Shown here: positions 1-7,933 of the stretch, piece after piece
How positions within the stretch are numbered: position 1 is the stretch's first letter
How the letters are laid out: each line of letters starts with the position of its first letter
Origin: Lachnospiraceae bacterium
GTDB lineage: Bacteria; Bacillota; Clostridia; Lachnospirales; Lachnospiraceae
Length of the DNA: 64,000 nt
NCBI GenBank assembly: GCA_015057455.1
Contig: SVEH01000001.1
Coordinates: 62,001-126,000, forward strand
Reading direction: 5' to 3'
The notes under the pieces: generated by a model
What the model saw: only the letters and a program-made list of their open reading frames with translations
Database searches by the model: none
What the model was told of the DNA's origin: nothing
Made by a program: the position numbers and the translations under genes

Positions 1-73
1 ATCCTGCATTAATCAACTCAACACATGTATGACTTCCTATATATCCTGCTCCACCTGTTACTAAAATAGACAT
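1..73 (-). CDS. galE: UDP-glucose 4-epimerase, N-terminal fragment cut by window edge
   Basis: Only the first 24 codons are inside the window. They begin MSILVTGGAGYIGSH, the NAD-binding Rossmann motif (TGGxGYIGSH) of GalE, which interconverts UDP-glucose and UDP-galactose. The start is supported by a GAGG ribosome-binding site just upstream. Other extended short-chain dehydrogenases that act on nucleotide sugars share this motif, so the exact enzyme is likely but not proven. The gene lies downstream of yajC on the same strand, beyond a terminator-like hairpin. Confidence 0.8.
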   Translation of the reverse strand, partial: MSILVTGGAGYIGSHTCVELINAG

Positions 74-194
74 ATATATTCCTCACTTTCTTTTATCTGC
101 ATCTTCTATTCTTCTAGAATTTTATTATCAATAGCCATATATCCTCGTAACTTTTTTATATAAATTCAAAAGCACAAATTACAAGTTTCTGCGG

Positions 195-239
195 AACAAA
201 AACAAGGAGACTAAAAGAATATAATTCAATTTAGTCCCC
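195..239 (-). terminator. Terminator after yajC
   Basis: On the minus strand a stem (arms 230-239 and 206-215, one G-U pair) is followed by a T-rich run (TTGTTTTTG). It sits 9 bases past the yajC stop and would separate the tgt-yajC unit from galE. Confidence 0.6.
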
Positions 240-247
240 TACACTAT

Positions 248-535
248 CTAGGCTTTTGCCTCGTTTTCTTTCTCTACTTCAACGATCGCATCTTTCTTCA
301 TTGGTATTCTACAATTCTTATTATTACCAAATTCAACAATTACAACCTCTTCCATAATATCGATAACTACACCATAAAAACCACTTGTAGTTAATATACT
401 ATCTCCTTTTGCAAGATTTTGCATCATTACTTCTTGCTCTCTTCTTTGTTTATTCGCTGGTCTAATTGCTATAAAATACATAATACCAAACATAACAATT
501 AGCATAACTAACGATGTAACCATATCTGGACTCAT
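248..535 (-). CDS. yajC: Preprotein translocase accessory subunit YajC
   Basis: This 95-residue protein has one N-terminal membrane segment (about residues 5-22), then a basic stretch (RPANKQRREQE) and a small beta-rich cytoplasmic domain containing GDSILTTSGFYGVV, the hallmark of YajC. YajC associates with SecDF-YidC in the membrane and assists protein export. An AGGAGG site precedes the start by 8 bases. It lies 107 bases downstream of tgt on the same strand; tgt-yajC is a common bacterial gene order, which supports both calls. It probably shares the tgt promoter. Confidence 0.93.
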   Translation of the reverse strand: MSPDMVTSLVMLIVMFGIMYFIAIRPANKQRREQEVMMQNLAKGDSILTTSGFYGVVIDIMEEVVIVEFGNNKNCRIPMKKDAIVEVEKENEAKA

Positions 536-642
536 AAATTATTCCTCCTATTTCTTTTAAATACATTCTCAGACTATGTCTACATATAGTCATATACTAC
601 ATCCTACATATTGTCTTTCATATATTATATAATTTTTTATAT

Positions 643-1782
643 TTACTGCTCATTATAATTACCACTTACTTTTTCAAGTTTCTGTTTCTTATATTGAGCG
701 TAATTACCATTATCAATTGCTTCTCTTATCTCTTCCATCATTGTATTGTAGAAATACAGATTGTGAAGCACTGCAAGCCTATAACCCAACATCTCTTTTG
801 CTTTAAGCAAATGTCTTATATAAGCTCTTGAATGATGTTTACAAGCTGGACACTGACATCCTTCTTCTATAGGTCTATCATCTAATTCAAATCTTACATT
901 CATAAGATTTATCTTACCTTTATTTGTATAAACATGTCCATGTCTACCATTACGAGATGGGTATACACAATCAAAGAAATCTACACCTCTATCAACTGCC
1001 TCAAGAATGTTGGCTGGTGTGCCAACTCCCATCAAGTATGTTGGTTTATTCTGTGGCAAATGTGGTACTACTTCATCTAGTATTCTATACATTTCTTCAT
1101 GAGATTCTCCTACTGCAAGTCCACCAACAGCATATCCATCTAAATCCATCTCTGAAATAACCTTAGCATGTTCAATACGGATATCTTCATATGTGCCACC
1201 TTGATTAATTCCAAATAACATCTGATTCTTATTAATAGTATCTTCTAAACCATTAAGTCGGTCCATTTCCTTCTTACATCTATCAAGCCATCTTGTTGTT
1301 CTGTCAACAGAATTACGCATATACTCTCTAGTTGCTGGATAAGGTGGACATTCATCAAATGCCATTGCTATAGTAGATGCAATATTAGATTGAATCTGCA
1401 TACTTTCTTCTGGTCCCATAAATATCTTTCTACCATCTATATGTGAATTAAAGAAAACACCTTCCTCTTTTATCTTACGAAGTCCTGCAAGTGAAAACAC
1501 TTGAAATCCACCTGAATCTGTAAGTATAGGTTTCTTCCAATTCATAAACTTATGAATTCCCCCTAGTTGCTTAATAACTTTATCACCTGGTCTAAGGTGT
1601 AAATGATATGTATTAGACAACTCAACTTGAGTGTTAATTCCTTCTAAATCAATAGCTGAGACAGCTCCCTTAATAGCTGCTGCTGTACCAACGTTCATAA
1701 ATACAGGTGTTTGAATAACACCATGAACAGTTGTAAATTCACCTCTTTTGGCTCTACCATCTGTCTTTAATAATTTATACAT
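643..1782 (-). CDS. tgt: Queuine/preQ1 tRNA-ribosyltransferase
   Basis: The protein (379 residues from the chosen start) is a full-length bacterial TGT. TGT exchanges guanine-34 of GUN-anticodon tRNAs for preQ1 in queuosine synthesis. Visible landmarks are ILTDSGGFQVFSL with its catalytic Asp, FFDCVYPSRNGRHG with the nucleophilic Asp, and the zinc site CQCPACKHH near residue 310. The longest frame starts four codons earlier (1794), but GGAG lies inside those codons and is spaced 6 bases from the ATG at 1782, giving the start MYKLLKTDGRAKRG. queH, a later step of the same pathway, lies at 39528. A good promoter lies at 1832-1860. Confidence 0.95.
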   Translation of the reverse strand: MYKLLKTDGRAKRGEFTTVHGVIQTPVFMNVGTAAAIKGAVSAIDLEGINTQVELSNTYHLHLRPGDKVIKQLGGIHKFMNWKKPILTDSGGFQVFSLAGLRKIKEEGVFFNSHIDGRKIFMGPEESMQIQSNIASTIAMAFDECPPYPATREYMRNSVDRTTRWLDRCKKEMDRLNGLEDTINKNQMLFGINQGGTYEDIRIEHAKVISEMDLDGYAVGGLAVGESHEEMYRILDEVVPHLPQNKPTYLMGVGTPANILEAVDRGVDFFDCVYPSRNGRHGHVYTNKGKINLMNVRFELDDRPIEEGCQCPACKHHSRAYIRHLLKAKEMLGYRLAVLHNLYFYNTMMEEIREAIDNGNYAQYKKQKLEKVSGNYNEQ

Positions 1783-1831
1783 TTCATTCTCCATCCAAAT
1801 ATAAAAACTTTATCATATTATAACAAAAAAA

Positions 1832-1860
1832 ATTATAACCGAGAAACTAATTTTTTTCAA
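1832..1860 (-). promoter_or_regulatory. Sigma-A-type promoter for tgt-yajC
   Basis: Reading the minus strand, TTGAAA (1855-1860) and TATAAT (1832-1837) are separated by exactly 17 bases, and the ATG follows 50 bases downstream of the -10 box. The promoter lies immediately after the terminator of the preceding gene, as expected at a transcription-unit boundary. Confidence 0.75.
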
Positions 1861-1863
1861 GCT

Positions 1864-1891
1864 AAAAAAAAGGCTCCACTTGTGCAGAGCC
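1864..1891 (-). terminator. Rho-independent terminator of the C39-protease/lipoprotein unit
   Basis: On the minus strand GGCTC (1887-1891) pairs with GAGCC (1872-1876) across a 10-base loop, followed by a run of eight T residues. Confidence 0.85.
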
Positions 1892-1933
1892 TAATAATCC
1901 CTAATTTGATCGATAGTTCAAATTACTCATTTT

Positions 1934-2677
1934 TTAATTGTCTACTAATATCTCAATATAATCACCTAAACTATGATTTACATTAACACATATATATGTC
2001 TTGCCTGATTCTATATAAGAATATCCTGGTACATACTCCATATTCTCCCCAAAATCATATGTGTTCAAATCCTCACATAATTGCTTTGTGTTCTTATAAA
2101 ACAATGTAAGATATTCTCTAAACACACTATCTTGAGCATCTTTTACAGAGTAATTATTTCCTTTAAGAAGCTGACTGGCAACTTTCTCTGTATCAACACT
2201 ATCTTTAAGTCGTATACTTTCACCTGTTTCAATATCAATATTAAATGTATACTTAAATGTATACTTATCATAGTCCGTTGATGCCGTTGCTGTTTCACCT
2301 ATCATAAGCAAGGAAATTACTTTTTCATTCTGTGTCTTTACTTTATAGCTAAGAACATAACTATCTTTTGTACCTATATTATTAATCCCAGCATCTACTT
2401 TATTCTTTATAATATTATTCCATTTATTCTGAATTTCAGCATTGCCTAAACCTATAATCTGAGGATAACTAACATGAATATTATTAGTTACTATAGATTT
2501 AGTTTTTATTGTATAAGTAGTATCGTTATTATTAATATTCTCTGGTTCTGTTTCTATGCTTGACTCTTTTGCAATATCATTATTAGGCTTTTTTATTTCT
2601 TTATTTTCTTTGCAGCCTTGCAGAGCAAAAACCAAGCTAAGCAACATACCTGTTAAATATAATTTTTTTATATTCAT
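1934..2677 (-). CDS. Lipoprotein with DUF4163/DUF3298-like (PdaC/RsiV-type) domain
   Basis: The 247-residue protein has a lipoprotein signal peptide with lipobox LQGC near residue 22, then a polar Asn/Glu linker. The C-terminal domain, about residues 60-247, begins with a strand of the type IHVSYPQIIGLGN and includes FNIDIETGESIRLKDSV. This layout resembles the DUF4163/DUF3298 pair found in PdaC and in RsiV-like lysozyme-sensing proteins. That assignment is from remembered pattern, not a profile search. It lies 35 bases downstream of the C39-like protease gene and is probably its operon partner. A GGAG site precedes the ATG. Its function is not known; an extracytoplasmic binding role is plausible. 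Confidence 0.6.
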   Translation of the reverse strand: MNIKKLYLTGMLLSLVFALQGCKENKEIKKPNNDIAKESSIETEPENINNNDTTYTIKTKSIVTNNIHVSYPQIIGLGNAEIQNKWNNIIKNKVDAGINNIGTKDSYVLSYKVKTQNEKVISLLMIGETATASTDYDKYTFKYTFNIDIETGESIRLKDSVDTEKVASQLLKGNNYSVKDAQDSVFREYLTLFYKNTKQLCEDLNTYDFGENMEYVPGYSYIESGKTYICVNVNHSLGDYIEILVDN

Positions 2678-2712
2678 GCTAATTAGTATTCTCCTTTACA
2701 AGATTTCCCTTA

Positions 2713-4044
2713 TTATCTACTTAAAACCCATAATGCTTTTATTTGACTTCCAAACTCACTATATTTCCACGATTTCTTTGAATGAGCCATTGAAAAAGGA
2801 TCATTTATTCTAAATTTACCATTCTCATAACCACTAAATACAATAAAATGTCCCGTTTCTGTAAATGTTCCTGGGCCCATACTTGCTATAATTAATTTAC
2901 CTTGTTCTAAACTCTCTTTCATCTTAGATTCTTTATTAGATAACCTTGCTGATGTAAGACCTAGTTTATTAGCTCCTTCAATCATAAGTGACCAGCTTGT
3001 CCCAACTCCAGGTACACAATATCCATTATCTGTACTAAACTTAGCCATTTTTAAAGGATTCATAGAACTATCTCCTGTAAAAGCTAAATAAACCATATTT
3101 AACGCAGTAGGACCACATCCCGATATACCAACTGTTGATTTTCCATACTTGTAATACCCCCATCTAGTATCCCATTGAATTAACAATGGAATCTTATATG
3201 TTGTATCATTTATATTATTAGAAATATCAATATTCTCATCATAGCTTTGCCCTATTCCATCTAAATATCCAACTGTATAATCTATCATTTCATGATTACG
3301 TATAATATCTTTCATTAAATTCAATGGATATCTATTAAAATTATTATATATTCCTACAACTCTCTCATCACTTTCACTTAGTTTTCTTATTTTTTCTTTT
3401 ACCTCTTGTTGTACAATTGCAGGGTCTTTTGTTGGTTTAGGCGTTGGAGTTGGCTTTTTCGTAGCTTTATTATCTAATTTCTTAGAATCTTGATTAGCCC
3501 CTGGATCTTGATTAGTCCCTGGGTCTTGATTGCCATCTTTGACATCAGTTATTTCTGAATCGCCAGTATCTTCTATCTGTTCTTCGTTAAGTTTAATCTC
3601 ATCTCCAGCATCACCTACAACCTCAACATCACCTACACTAGCTTCTTCAGTTATTAGGGCGCTTTTATCTTGGCTAGCTTGAATTCTTTTTTTATTCTCA
3701 CTTCCTGAAGACTTAAATATAGCCATACCTACAGCACCTACTATAACCACTGCCATAATCGCCATTGCAATTAGAACTTTCATTCGAGAATGTTCGTCTC
3801 CATACTCATTAATATCATCCATATTACCAAAAGATTCTCTATTAACATCCAACATTTTATCTTCATTAATATTATCTCTAATATTATCTAGTTCTGACTC
3901 TTTATAGTAGTTATGTTTATTATAATTGTTATATTTATCATATTTAGATTCTCTATGATAACCATTCTCTTGGTTGTTTCCATTATATAATTGTTTAACT
4001 TTATTATGAGCATTATTATCGCCCATATTATAATAACCACTCAT
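2713..4044 (-). CDS. Membrane-anchored C39-like cysteine peptidase
   Basis: This 443-residue protein has three parts. Residues 1-87 are a hydrophilic, Asn/Tyr/Lys-rich cytoplasmic segment. Residues 88-110 form one membrane helix. An acidic linker follows, with DPGTNQDPGANQD and TPTPKPTKDP repeats. The C-terminal domain (about 283-443) is a Peptidase_C39_2-type papain fold: Cys310 in SGCGPTALN, His399 in GHFIVF and Asp415 in INDP. The catalytic domain is therefore outside the cell. Unlike C39 domains of bacteriocin exporters it is not fused to an ABC transporter, so a role in surface or murein-associated cleavage is inferred only. It leads a two-gene unit with the lipoprotein downstream. A GAGGATAATG site precedes the start. 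Confidence 0.8.
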   Translation of the reverse strand: MSGYYNMGDNNAHNKVKQLYNGNNQENGYHRESKYDKYNNYNKHNYYKESELDNIRDNINEDKMLDVNRESFGNMDDINEYGDEHSRMKVLIAMAIMAVVIVGAVGMAIFKSSGSENKKRIQASQDKSALITEEASVGDVEVVGDAGDEIKLNEEQIEDTGDSEITDVKDGNQDPGTNQDPGANQDSKKLDNKATKKPTPTPKPTKDPAIVQQEVKEKIRKLSESDERVVGIYNNFNRYPLNLMKDIIRNHEMIDYTVGYLDGIGQSYDENIDISNNINDTTYKIPLLIQWDTRWGYYKYGKSTVGISGCGPTALNMVYLAFTGDSSMNPLKMAKFSTDNGYCVPGVGTSWSLMIEGANKLGLTSARLSNKESKMKESLEQGKLIIASMGPGTFTETGHFIVFSGYENGKFRINDPFSMAHSKKSWKYSEFGSQIKALWVLSR

Positions 4045-4126
4045 ATCATTATCCTCTCGCTATAAATACACAATTAATATCTACACAAAAAAACATCCCA
4101 AAAAACATTCCACTTCTACATATATA

Positions 4127-4155
4127 ATTTTAACATTTTTTTCCATATTTCTCAA
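4127..4155 (-). promoter_or_regulatory. Sigma-A-type promoter for the C39-like peptidase unit
   Basis: On the minus strand TTGAGA (4150-4155) and TAAAAT (4127-4132) are separated by 17 bases, about 80 bases upstream of the start codon. Confidence 0.6.
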
Positions 4156-4242
4156 CTCATAGATATTAAATCTTTGTTAACATTATCTCATATATAAATT
4201 TCGGCAGAAATCAAATAAACTATAATTTGTAGGTTTCTTGTG

Positions 4243-4314
4243 CCCCTGTCGTTCCGACAGGGGCCTGGTTGTGGTATTTTGGCTTCTTTATAATTTGAGC
4301 TATCGCTCAAATTA
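4243..4314 (+). repeat. Paired hairpin module, plus-strand copy
   Basis: The first hairpin is CCCCTGTCG (4243-4251) with CGACAGGGG (4255-4263). The second is TTGAGC-TATC-GCTCAA (4295-4310), followed by ATTA. The same two hairpins in the same order, including an identical 20-base second module, occur on the minus strand at 52713-52659 after a chemoreceptor gene. Confidence 0.65.
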
Positions 4315-4324
4315 GGGGATTTTG

Positions 4325-4506
4325 CTTCTCGAAAGTTTTAGTTAGCAGTTCTAGTGACGCAATAATACGGGTTCGAATATATATGTTTAATGGACGTTCT
4401 CACTTGACTTCGCGCCTAGCGGATACTAAGTTCTTTCTGCGCTAACGCTTGAAATCACTAAGTACCGAGGGGCTCAGACACCTTAAAACATATATATTCG
4501 AGCCCC
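4325..4506 (+). repeat. Palindrome-flanked repeat element, copy D (divergent, plus orientation)
   Basis: The outer stem runs from 4369-4389 to 4485-4506: GGGTTCGAATATATATGTTT against its near-complement. The core carries TTCTCAC (4398-4404), CGGATACTAAGTTC (4420-4433) and TCACTAAGTACCGA (4455-4468), which align with the reverse complements of copies A and B. The leading segment AAGTTTTAG...GTTCTAGTG (4334-4356) also matches copy B. It is the only copy in this orientation and does not follow a plus-strand gene. Confidence 0.65.
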
Positions 4507-4563
4507 TTTATTATTTGCTGTGTACTAAAGCATATAGATATAATTATTCTTTGTTTTATAAAT

Positions 4564-4669
4564 CTACCCATGAGAGCCAAAACAGTAATTATGGTAAGAA
4601 TATAAATCTAGTAAAAATGAAAATTTTCTACCCATGAGAGCCAAAACAGTAATTATGGTAAGAATATAA
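4564..4669. repeat. 41-bp direct repeat, two identical copies
   Basis: The segment beginning CTACCCATGAGAGCC is present at 4564-4604 and 4629-4669, identical over 41 bases, with a 24-base AT-rich spacer. No further copy is adjacent, so it is not an array. The first 11 bases, CTACCCATGAG, recur in a hairpin at 13389-13399. Confidence 0.85.
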
Positions 4670-4719
4670 CAAAAAAAGGAATATCTTATAAAAGCTATAA
4701 TACTCATAAGCAAGGGTTA

Positions 4720-4916
4720 AAATTTAAGAGGAATATAGTATATTTTTCGGGGTTTGCAAACCGTCGGCGTTTAGTGAATACGAGCATAAATTATGCGAAG
4801 TATGAACTTAACGACCGTTACGCTTTGCAACGGAGCGCAAGCGGTGAGAAAAATATATTATATTCTCTTAAATTTGGAACTAGGATAAAAGTATAAAACT
4901 TTTGCGGAGCTAAAAT
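4720..4916 (-). repeat. Palindrome-flanked repeat element, copy A
   Basis: The outer stem pairs 4720-4748 with 4848-4875 (about 28 bp, few mismatches). The core contains GGGGTTTGCAAACCGTCGG, a central hairpin around GCATAAATTATGC, and the hairpin CCGTTACGCTTTGCAACGG. On the minus strand it is preceded by TTTTAGCTCCGCAAAAGTTT (4897-4916), shared with copy B. It lies downstream of the fibro-slime gene. Confidence 0.8.
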
Positions 4917-4920
4917 GAAC

Positions 4921-4947
4921 ATTCCCCTGTCAGAATGACAGGGGAAT
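4921..4947 (-). terminator. Hairpin terminator after the fibro-slime gene
   Basis: A perfect 11-bp stem (4921-4931 with 4937-4947) with a 5-base loop lies 30 bases past the stop. The following T content is modest (TTCATTTT). Confidence 0.6.
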
Positions 4948-4977
4948 ATGAAACCTACAAATTAGAGTTTGTATACT

Positions 4978-7440
4978 TTAATATCTTCTTCTAGGTGGAT
5001 TACGGTATGAGTTATTTGGTGTTGCTGGCTTCTTCTTTGTTTCGTCTTTAAATAAGATATATGCCGCATAACCTACTAAAATAACTGATACAATTATACT
5101 TATAACCCAGAATGGTGTAAATGAATTCTTTTCATCACTAGTCTTTGGTGTTACTTCATCTTTTACAATTCCATCATATGGTTCAACTGGTTCAACCATT
5201 GCTGGTTCTTCAATAATATCTTCAACAACAGGTGGATCAATTTCTTGTACACTTCCTCCGCCAGTTGATTTATTATAGAATACATATGCATTTTGATTTG
5301 CTACACCAGCTATAATTTGTCCAGTTGCTATATTGTTTTCGTTTGTATAGTCTGTACCATCAAGTCTACCTACTTTTTCAAGTTCACATCCACTTGCATT
5401 TTCTTGTGAGACACTAAACTTAGTATCAACTGGAACACCTTCTATAATTGCTTCTTCACCAGCTTTTAAACTAATTACACCTGTTGTACATTTTTTTGAA
5501 TATTTCTTCTTACTAGCTTTTATTAATTTATATGTACCTGTAAACTTTGATTCTTTTGAATCTCCACCAAATATATTAGCTATTTTTACTGTATATTTAA
5601 ATGATTTACCTGTACTAACTCCTTCTCCACCTTCATTTCTTATTACTAAATTACCAGTATTTACTTTATTGATAAATTTTACTTTTAAATTAGGAGCTGC
5701 ACCTTCATCCGTCTTATTCTTAAATAAGAATGCATCTGTTTCTTGAACTCTACCATCTGATACTATTTCTGCAGATCTTGATGCACTACTTGCTATATCT
5801 CCTGTCGCATCAGATAATGTCCAAGCTGTTTGATATAATTTCTTAATCTTTCTACCTGAATCCTTTAATTTTACTTGTTCTACCATTAAAGTTTCATCTT
5901 TTTTAAATCTATCTTGGTATACAACACTTTCCCCGCCTTTTACATTAGCTTCATCCATTAAATTAGAATCTTTATCAACTACATCATATAAGAAAGTATC
6001 ATTTATTGCTGCTGTTCCTGTAGCTGTCATAAATGCATTATTAACACCTGTATAATCAATTGTATTGGATAATTCTAATTTATTTGGTTCTGGCATATTA
6101 AATCCAATCTTTAGATTAGAACCAACTTTACCTCTTTCCATGTAAAATACAGTCATTGTATGTGATTTAGATGTATCTCTTAACTTTTGCTTTAAGTTAT
6201 CACTAAAGTTATATGCTACATCTTTTAGTATACCATGTTCTTCTCCTGATTTATCTAAACCTAAAGCTTTCAAATCTTCAACTGAATATTTTTTATCTTC
6301 TACTACTAAACAGTTAGGATTTGAAAATGCTATTGTGTTATTCTTTACACCACTTACTGTTGATGACAATGTTGCAAAATTAATTTTTCCGCTTACTTTT
6401 CCGTGTATTCCACCTACGTCAAGTACTAACTCACCATCAACAAATACCCATAAATCATCGTCTCCAGCAAATTCAAACACCATATCTTGACCATTTACTT
6501 TACCATCTGCTGTCATTGAAAATGGAATATCCATTTTTACACCAAATCCATAATTAAGTCCATATGATTGACTATCACCTGTTCCATTATAAGGGAAAAA
6601 TCCTGCATCTCCATTAGAATCCTTAACCTGCTTATTATTCTTTCCTTGATAATTTAACTGGTCATTGGCATTAAATATAACTGTATCTTGTGAACTGTCA
6701 AATGAATAATATACTGTTCCATTTTGCTCTGATGTTACAAGTGGAAATCCTACATTTTCTTTTACTGAACCAAGTGTTAACCCTGACCCTGCATGTTTAG
6801 TTGATGTAAGGTATGTTTTATCAAAATATGGAAGTACACATGTCTTTCCATTTGAAGAATTACTTTGAGTAATATTGCCATTATTATCTAGTGTTGGATC
6901 AACCAATCCCTGAGTAGCTGCTGCTGTACCTGATGTCTGTGTATGATTTGCTGCTAACCAAAAATTAGTATCATAATTCTTTACAGCATTAGCATCATCA
7001 TAGTAATACATATCACCATTTTGATTACTTTCTTGCTTTGAGAAAAATAATCCTTCATATAAAGGCCACATAGCAGGTGATTCACTTTCACTACCATATT
7101 TTTTATCTTCTAACAGTCTTTTATTAAATTTTGTAAATGTGTTTTTACCTGATGTAATCGCATCCTTTATTTTTCCTGGATTTGCTTCTGCAGTAATCTG
7201 GGAATCAGAATAATAATCATAAAACGTACTTCTTATAACGTACATATTCTGACCTGTATCTGGATTTACTACATTGGGTACACAATAAGTTTCTGCTATT
7301 TGAGTTTCACTACTATCCTCATCAGCATCAGCAAGTGAAATAGTCATTCCGCCTATAGACCCTGCTAATAAACATAACGATAACACTAAACCAACTACTT
7401 TTTTAGGATTCTTCTTTGCTAATGAGCTTCTTAAATTCAT
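4978..7440 (-). CDS. Fibro-slime domain surface protein, C-terminally membrane/wall anchored
   Basis: This 820-residue protein has a signal peptide (residues 1-38). A fibro-slime/PA14-like domain covers about 70-460, with the characteristic run FEFAGDDDLWVFVDGELVLD and GGIHG. Such domains occur in extracellular adhesive or carbohydrate-binding proteins. A beta-sandwich pilin-like region follows at about 590-730. The C-terminus has a Pro/Glu linker, TPKTSD (resembling a degenerate sorting motif), one membrane helix (about 775-797) and a basic tail. The tail is longer than in typical LPXTG proteins, so simple membrane anchoring is equally possible. The SD is GGGGG, 7 bases from the ATG. It is divergent from the clostripain gene across 493 bases. 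Confidence 0.8.
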   Translation of the reverse strand: MNLRSSLAKKNPKKVVGLVLSLCLLAGSIGGMTISLADADEDSSETQIAETYCVPNVVNPDTGQNMYVIRSTFYDYYSDSQITAEANPGKIKDAITSGKNTFTKFNKRLLEDKKYGSESESPAMWPLYEGLFFSKQESNQNGDMYYYDDANAVKNYDTNFWLAANHTQTSGTAAATQGLVDPTLDNNGNITQSNSSNGKTCVLPYFDKTYLTSTKHAGSGLTLGSVKENVGFPLVTSEQNGTVYYSFDSSQDTVIFNANDQLNYQGKNNKQVKDSNGDAGFFPYNGTGDSQSYGLNYGFGVKMDIPFSMTADGKVNGQDMVFEFAGDDDLWVFVDGELVLDVGGIHGKVSGKINFATLSSTVSGVKNNTIAFSNPNCLVVEDKKYSVEDLKALGLDKSGEEHGILKDVAYNFSDNLKQKLRDTSKSHTMTVFYMERGKVGSNLKIGFNMPEPNKLELSNTIDYTGVNNAFMTATGTAAINDTFLYDVVDKDSNLMDEANVKGGESVVYQDRFKKDETLMVEQVKLKDSGRKIKKLYQTAWTLSDATGDIASSASRSAEIVSDGRVQETDAFLFKNKTDEGAAPNLKVKFINKVNTGNLVIRNEGGEGVSTGKSFKYTVKIANIFGGDSKESKFTGTYKLIKASKKKYSKKCTTGVISLKAGEEAIIEGVPVDTKFSVSQENASGCELEKVGRLDGTDYTNENNIATGQIIAGVANQNAYVFYNKSTGGGSVQEIDPPVVEDIIEEPAMVEPVEPYDGIVKDEVTPKTSDEKNSFTPFWVISIIVSVILVGYAAYILFKDETKKKPATPNNSYRNPPRRRY

Positions 7441-7474
7441 TGCAATTCCCCCTTGTATTAAATTTTAATATTTG

Positions 7475-7523
7475 GTATACACTATTACTTTTATCGACAT
7501 CAATTAAAAAAGTGTATACACTT
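7475..7523. promoter_or_regulatory. GTGTATAC repeats, possible operator of the fibro-slime gene
   Basis: AAGTGTATACACTT (7510-7523) is a perfect 14-base palindrome. A second half, AGTGTATACC on the minus strand (7475-7484), lies 27 bases nearer the gene. The position, 35-85 bases upstream of the ATG, suits a regulator site; no regulator can be named. GTCGATAA between the repeats resembles a sigma-28 -10 box but lacks a good -35. The rest of 7441-7834 is AT-rich with nothing else seen. Confidence 0.4.
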
Positions 7524-7834
7524 GCTTCAAGTAAGTTAAAAATATTCCGTCTTAATCTTTTATGCTACAATATTAAGCCTTTATCTTATATATAATAGGT
7601 ATCTACACCTTATAGTTCTAATCAAACATTACATCTATATTACCATTATATTAACTATCGTTAACAAGGTCAATTAACTCTGTTAATATTTTTGTTATAT
7701 TTTCTGGTGAATTTATATAATTTTTATATTTTTATCTCCACACGCCTTTTTTTTCTCTAAAACTATTTATTATCTAAATTATTAAATCTAAAAAAAAAAT
7801 AATATATCCCATATTTCTTTTATTTTTATATAAT

Positions 7835-7863
7835 TTGTTAATCTAAACTATTTACGATATAAT
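7835..7863 (+). promoter_or_regulatory. Sigma-A-type promoter for the clostripain-family gene
   Basis: TTGTTA (7835-7840) and TATAAT (7858-7863) are spaced by 17 bases, leaving a leader of about 65 bases. Confidence 0.7.
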
Positions 7864-7933
7864 TAATTTGTATTGTAGTATAAGCACATATATTTAACTA
7901 ATTGCTTAATGCAATTAAAAATGGGGGATATAA

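Larger units (their letters stand above)
4210..4970. repeat. Inverted-repeat block (~760 bp) in a gene-free region
   Basis: No gene is supported between 4045 and 4977. The ends of this block are inverted copies of one another. AATTTGTAGGTTTC (4224-4237) is mirrored at 4950-4963. Each is followed inward by a CCCCTGTC...GACAGGGG hairpin (4243-4263 and 4923-4945), then by an AAGTTTTA-containing segment, then by one palindromic element (4325-4506 and 4720-4916). The block looks like two divergent copies of one modular element facing each other. Confidence 0.7.

Noticed and set aside
4449-4637. Plus-strand open frame of 62 codons in the repeat block
   Set aside because: It runs across the arms of palindromic copy D and a direct repeat; no coding signature.
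4564-4669. Possible CRISPR array
   Set aside because: Only two repeats, repeat longer than spacer, no cas genes in the window.
4210-4970. Insertion sequence or integron attC site
   Set aside because: No transposase, integrase or cassette gene; outer stems of the palindromes differ between copies, unlike terminal inverted repeats, and attC core sites are not present.
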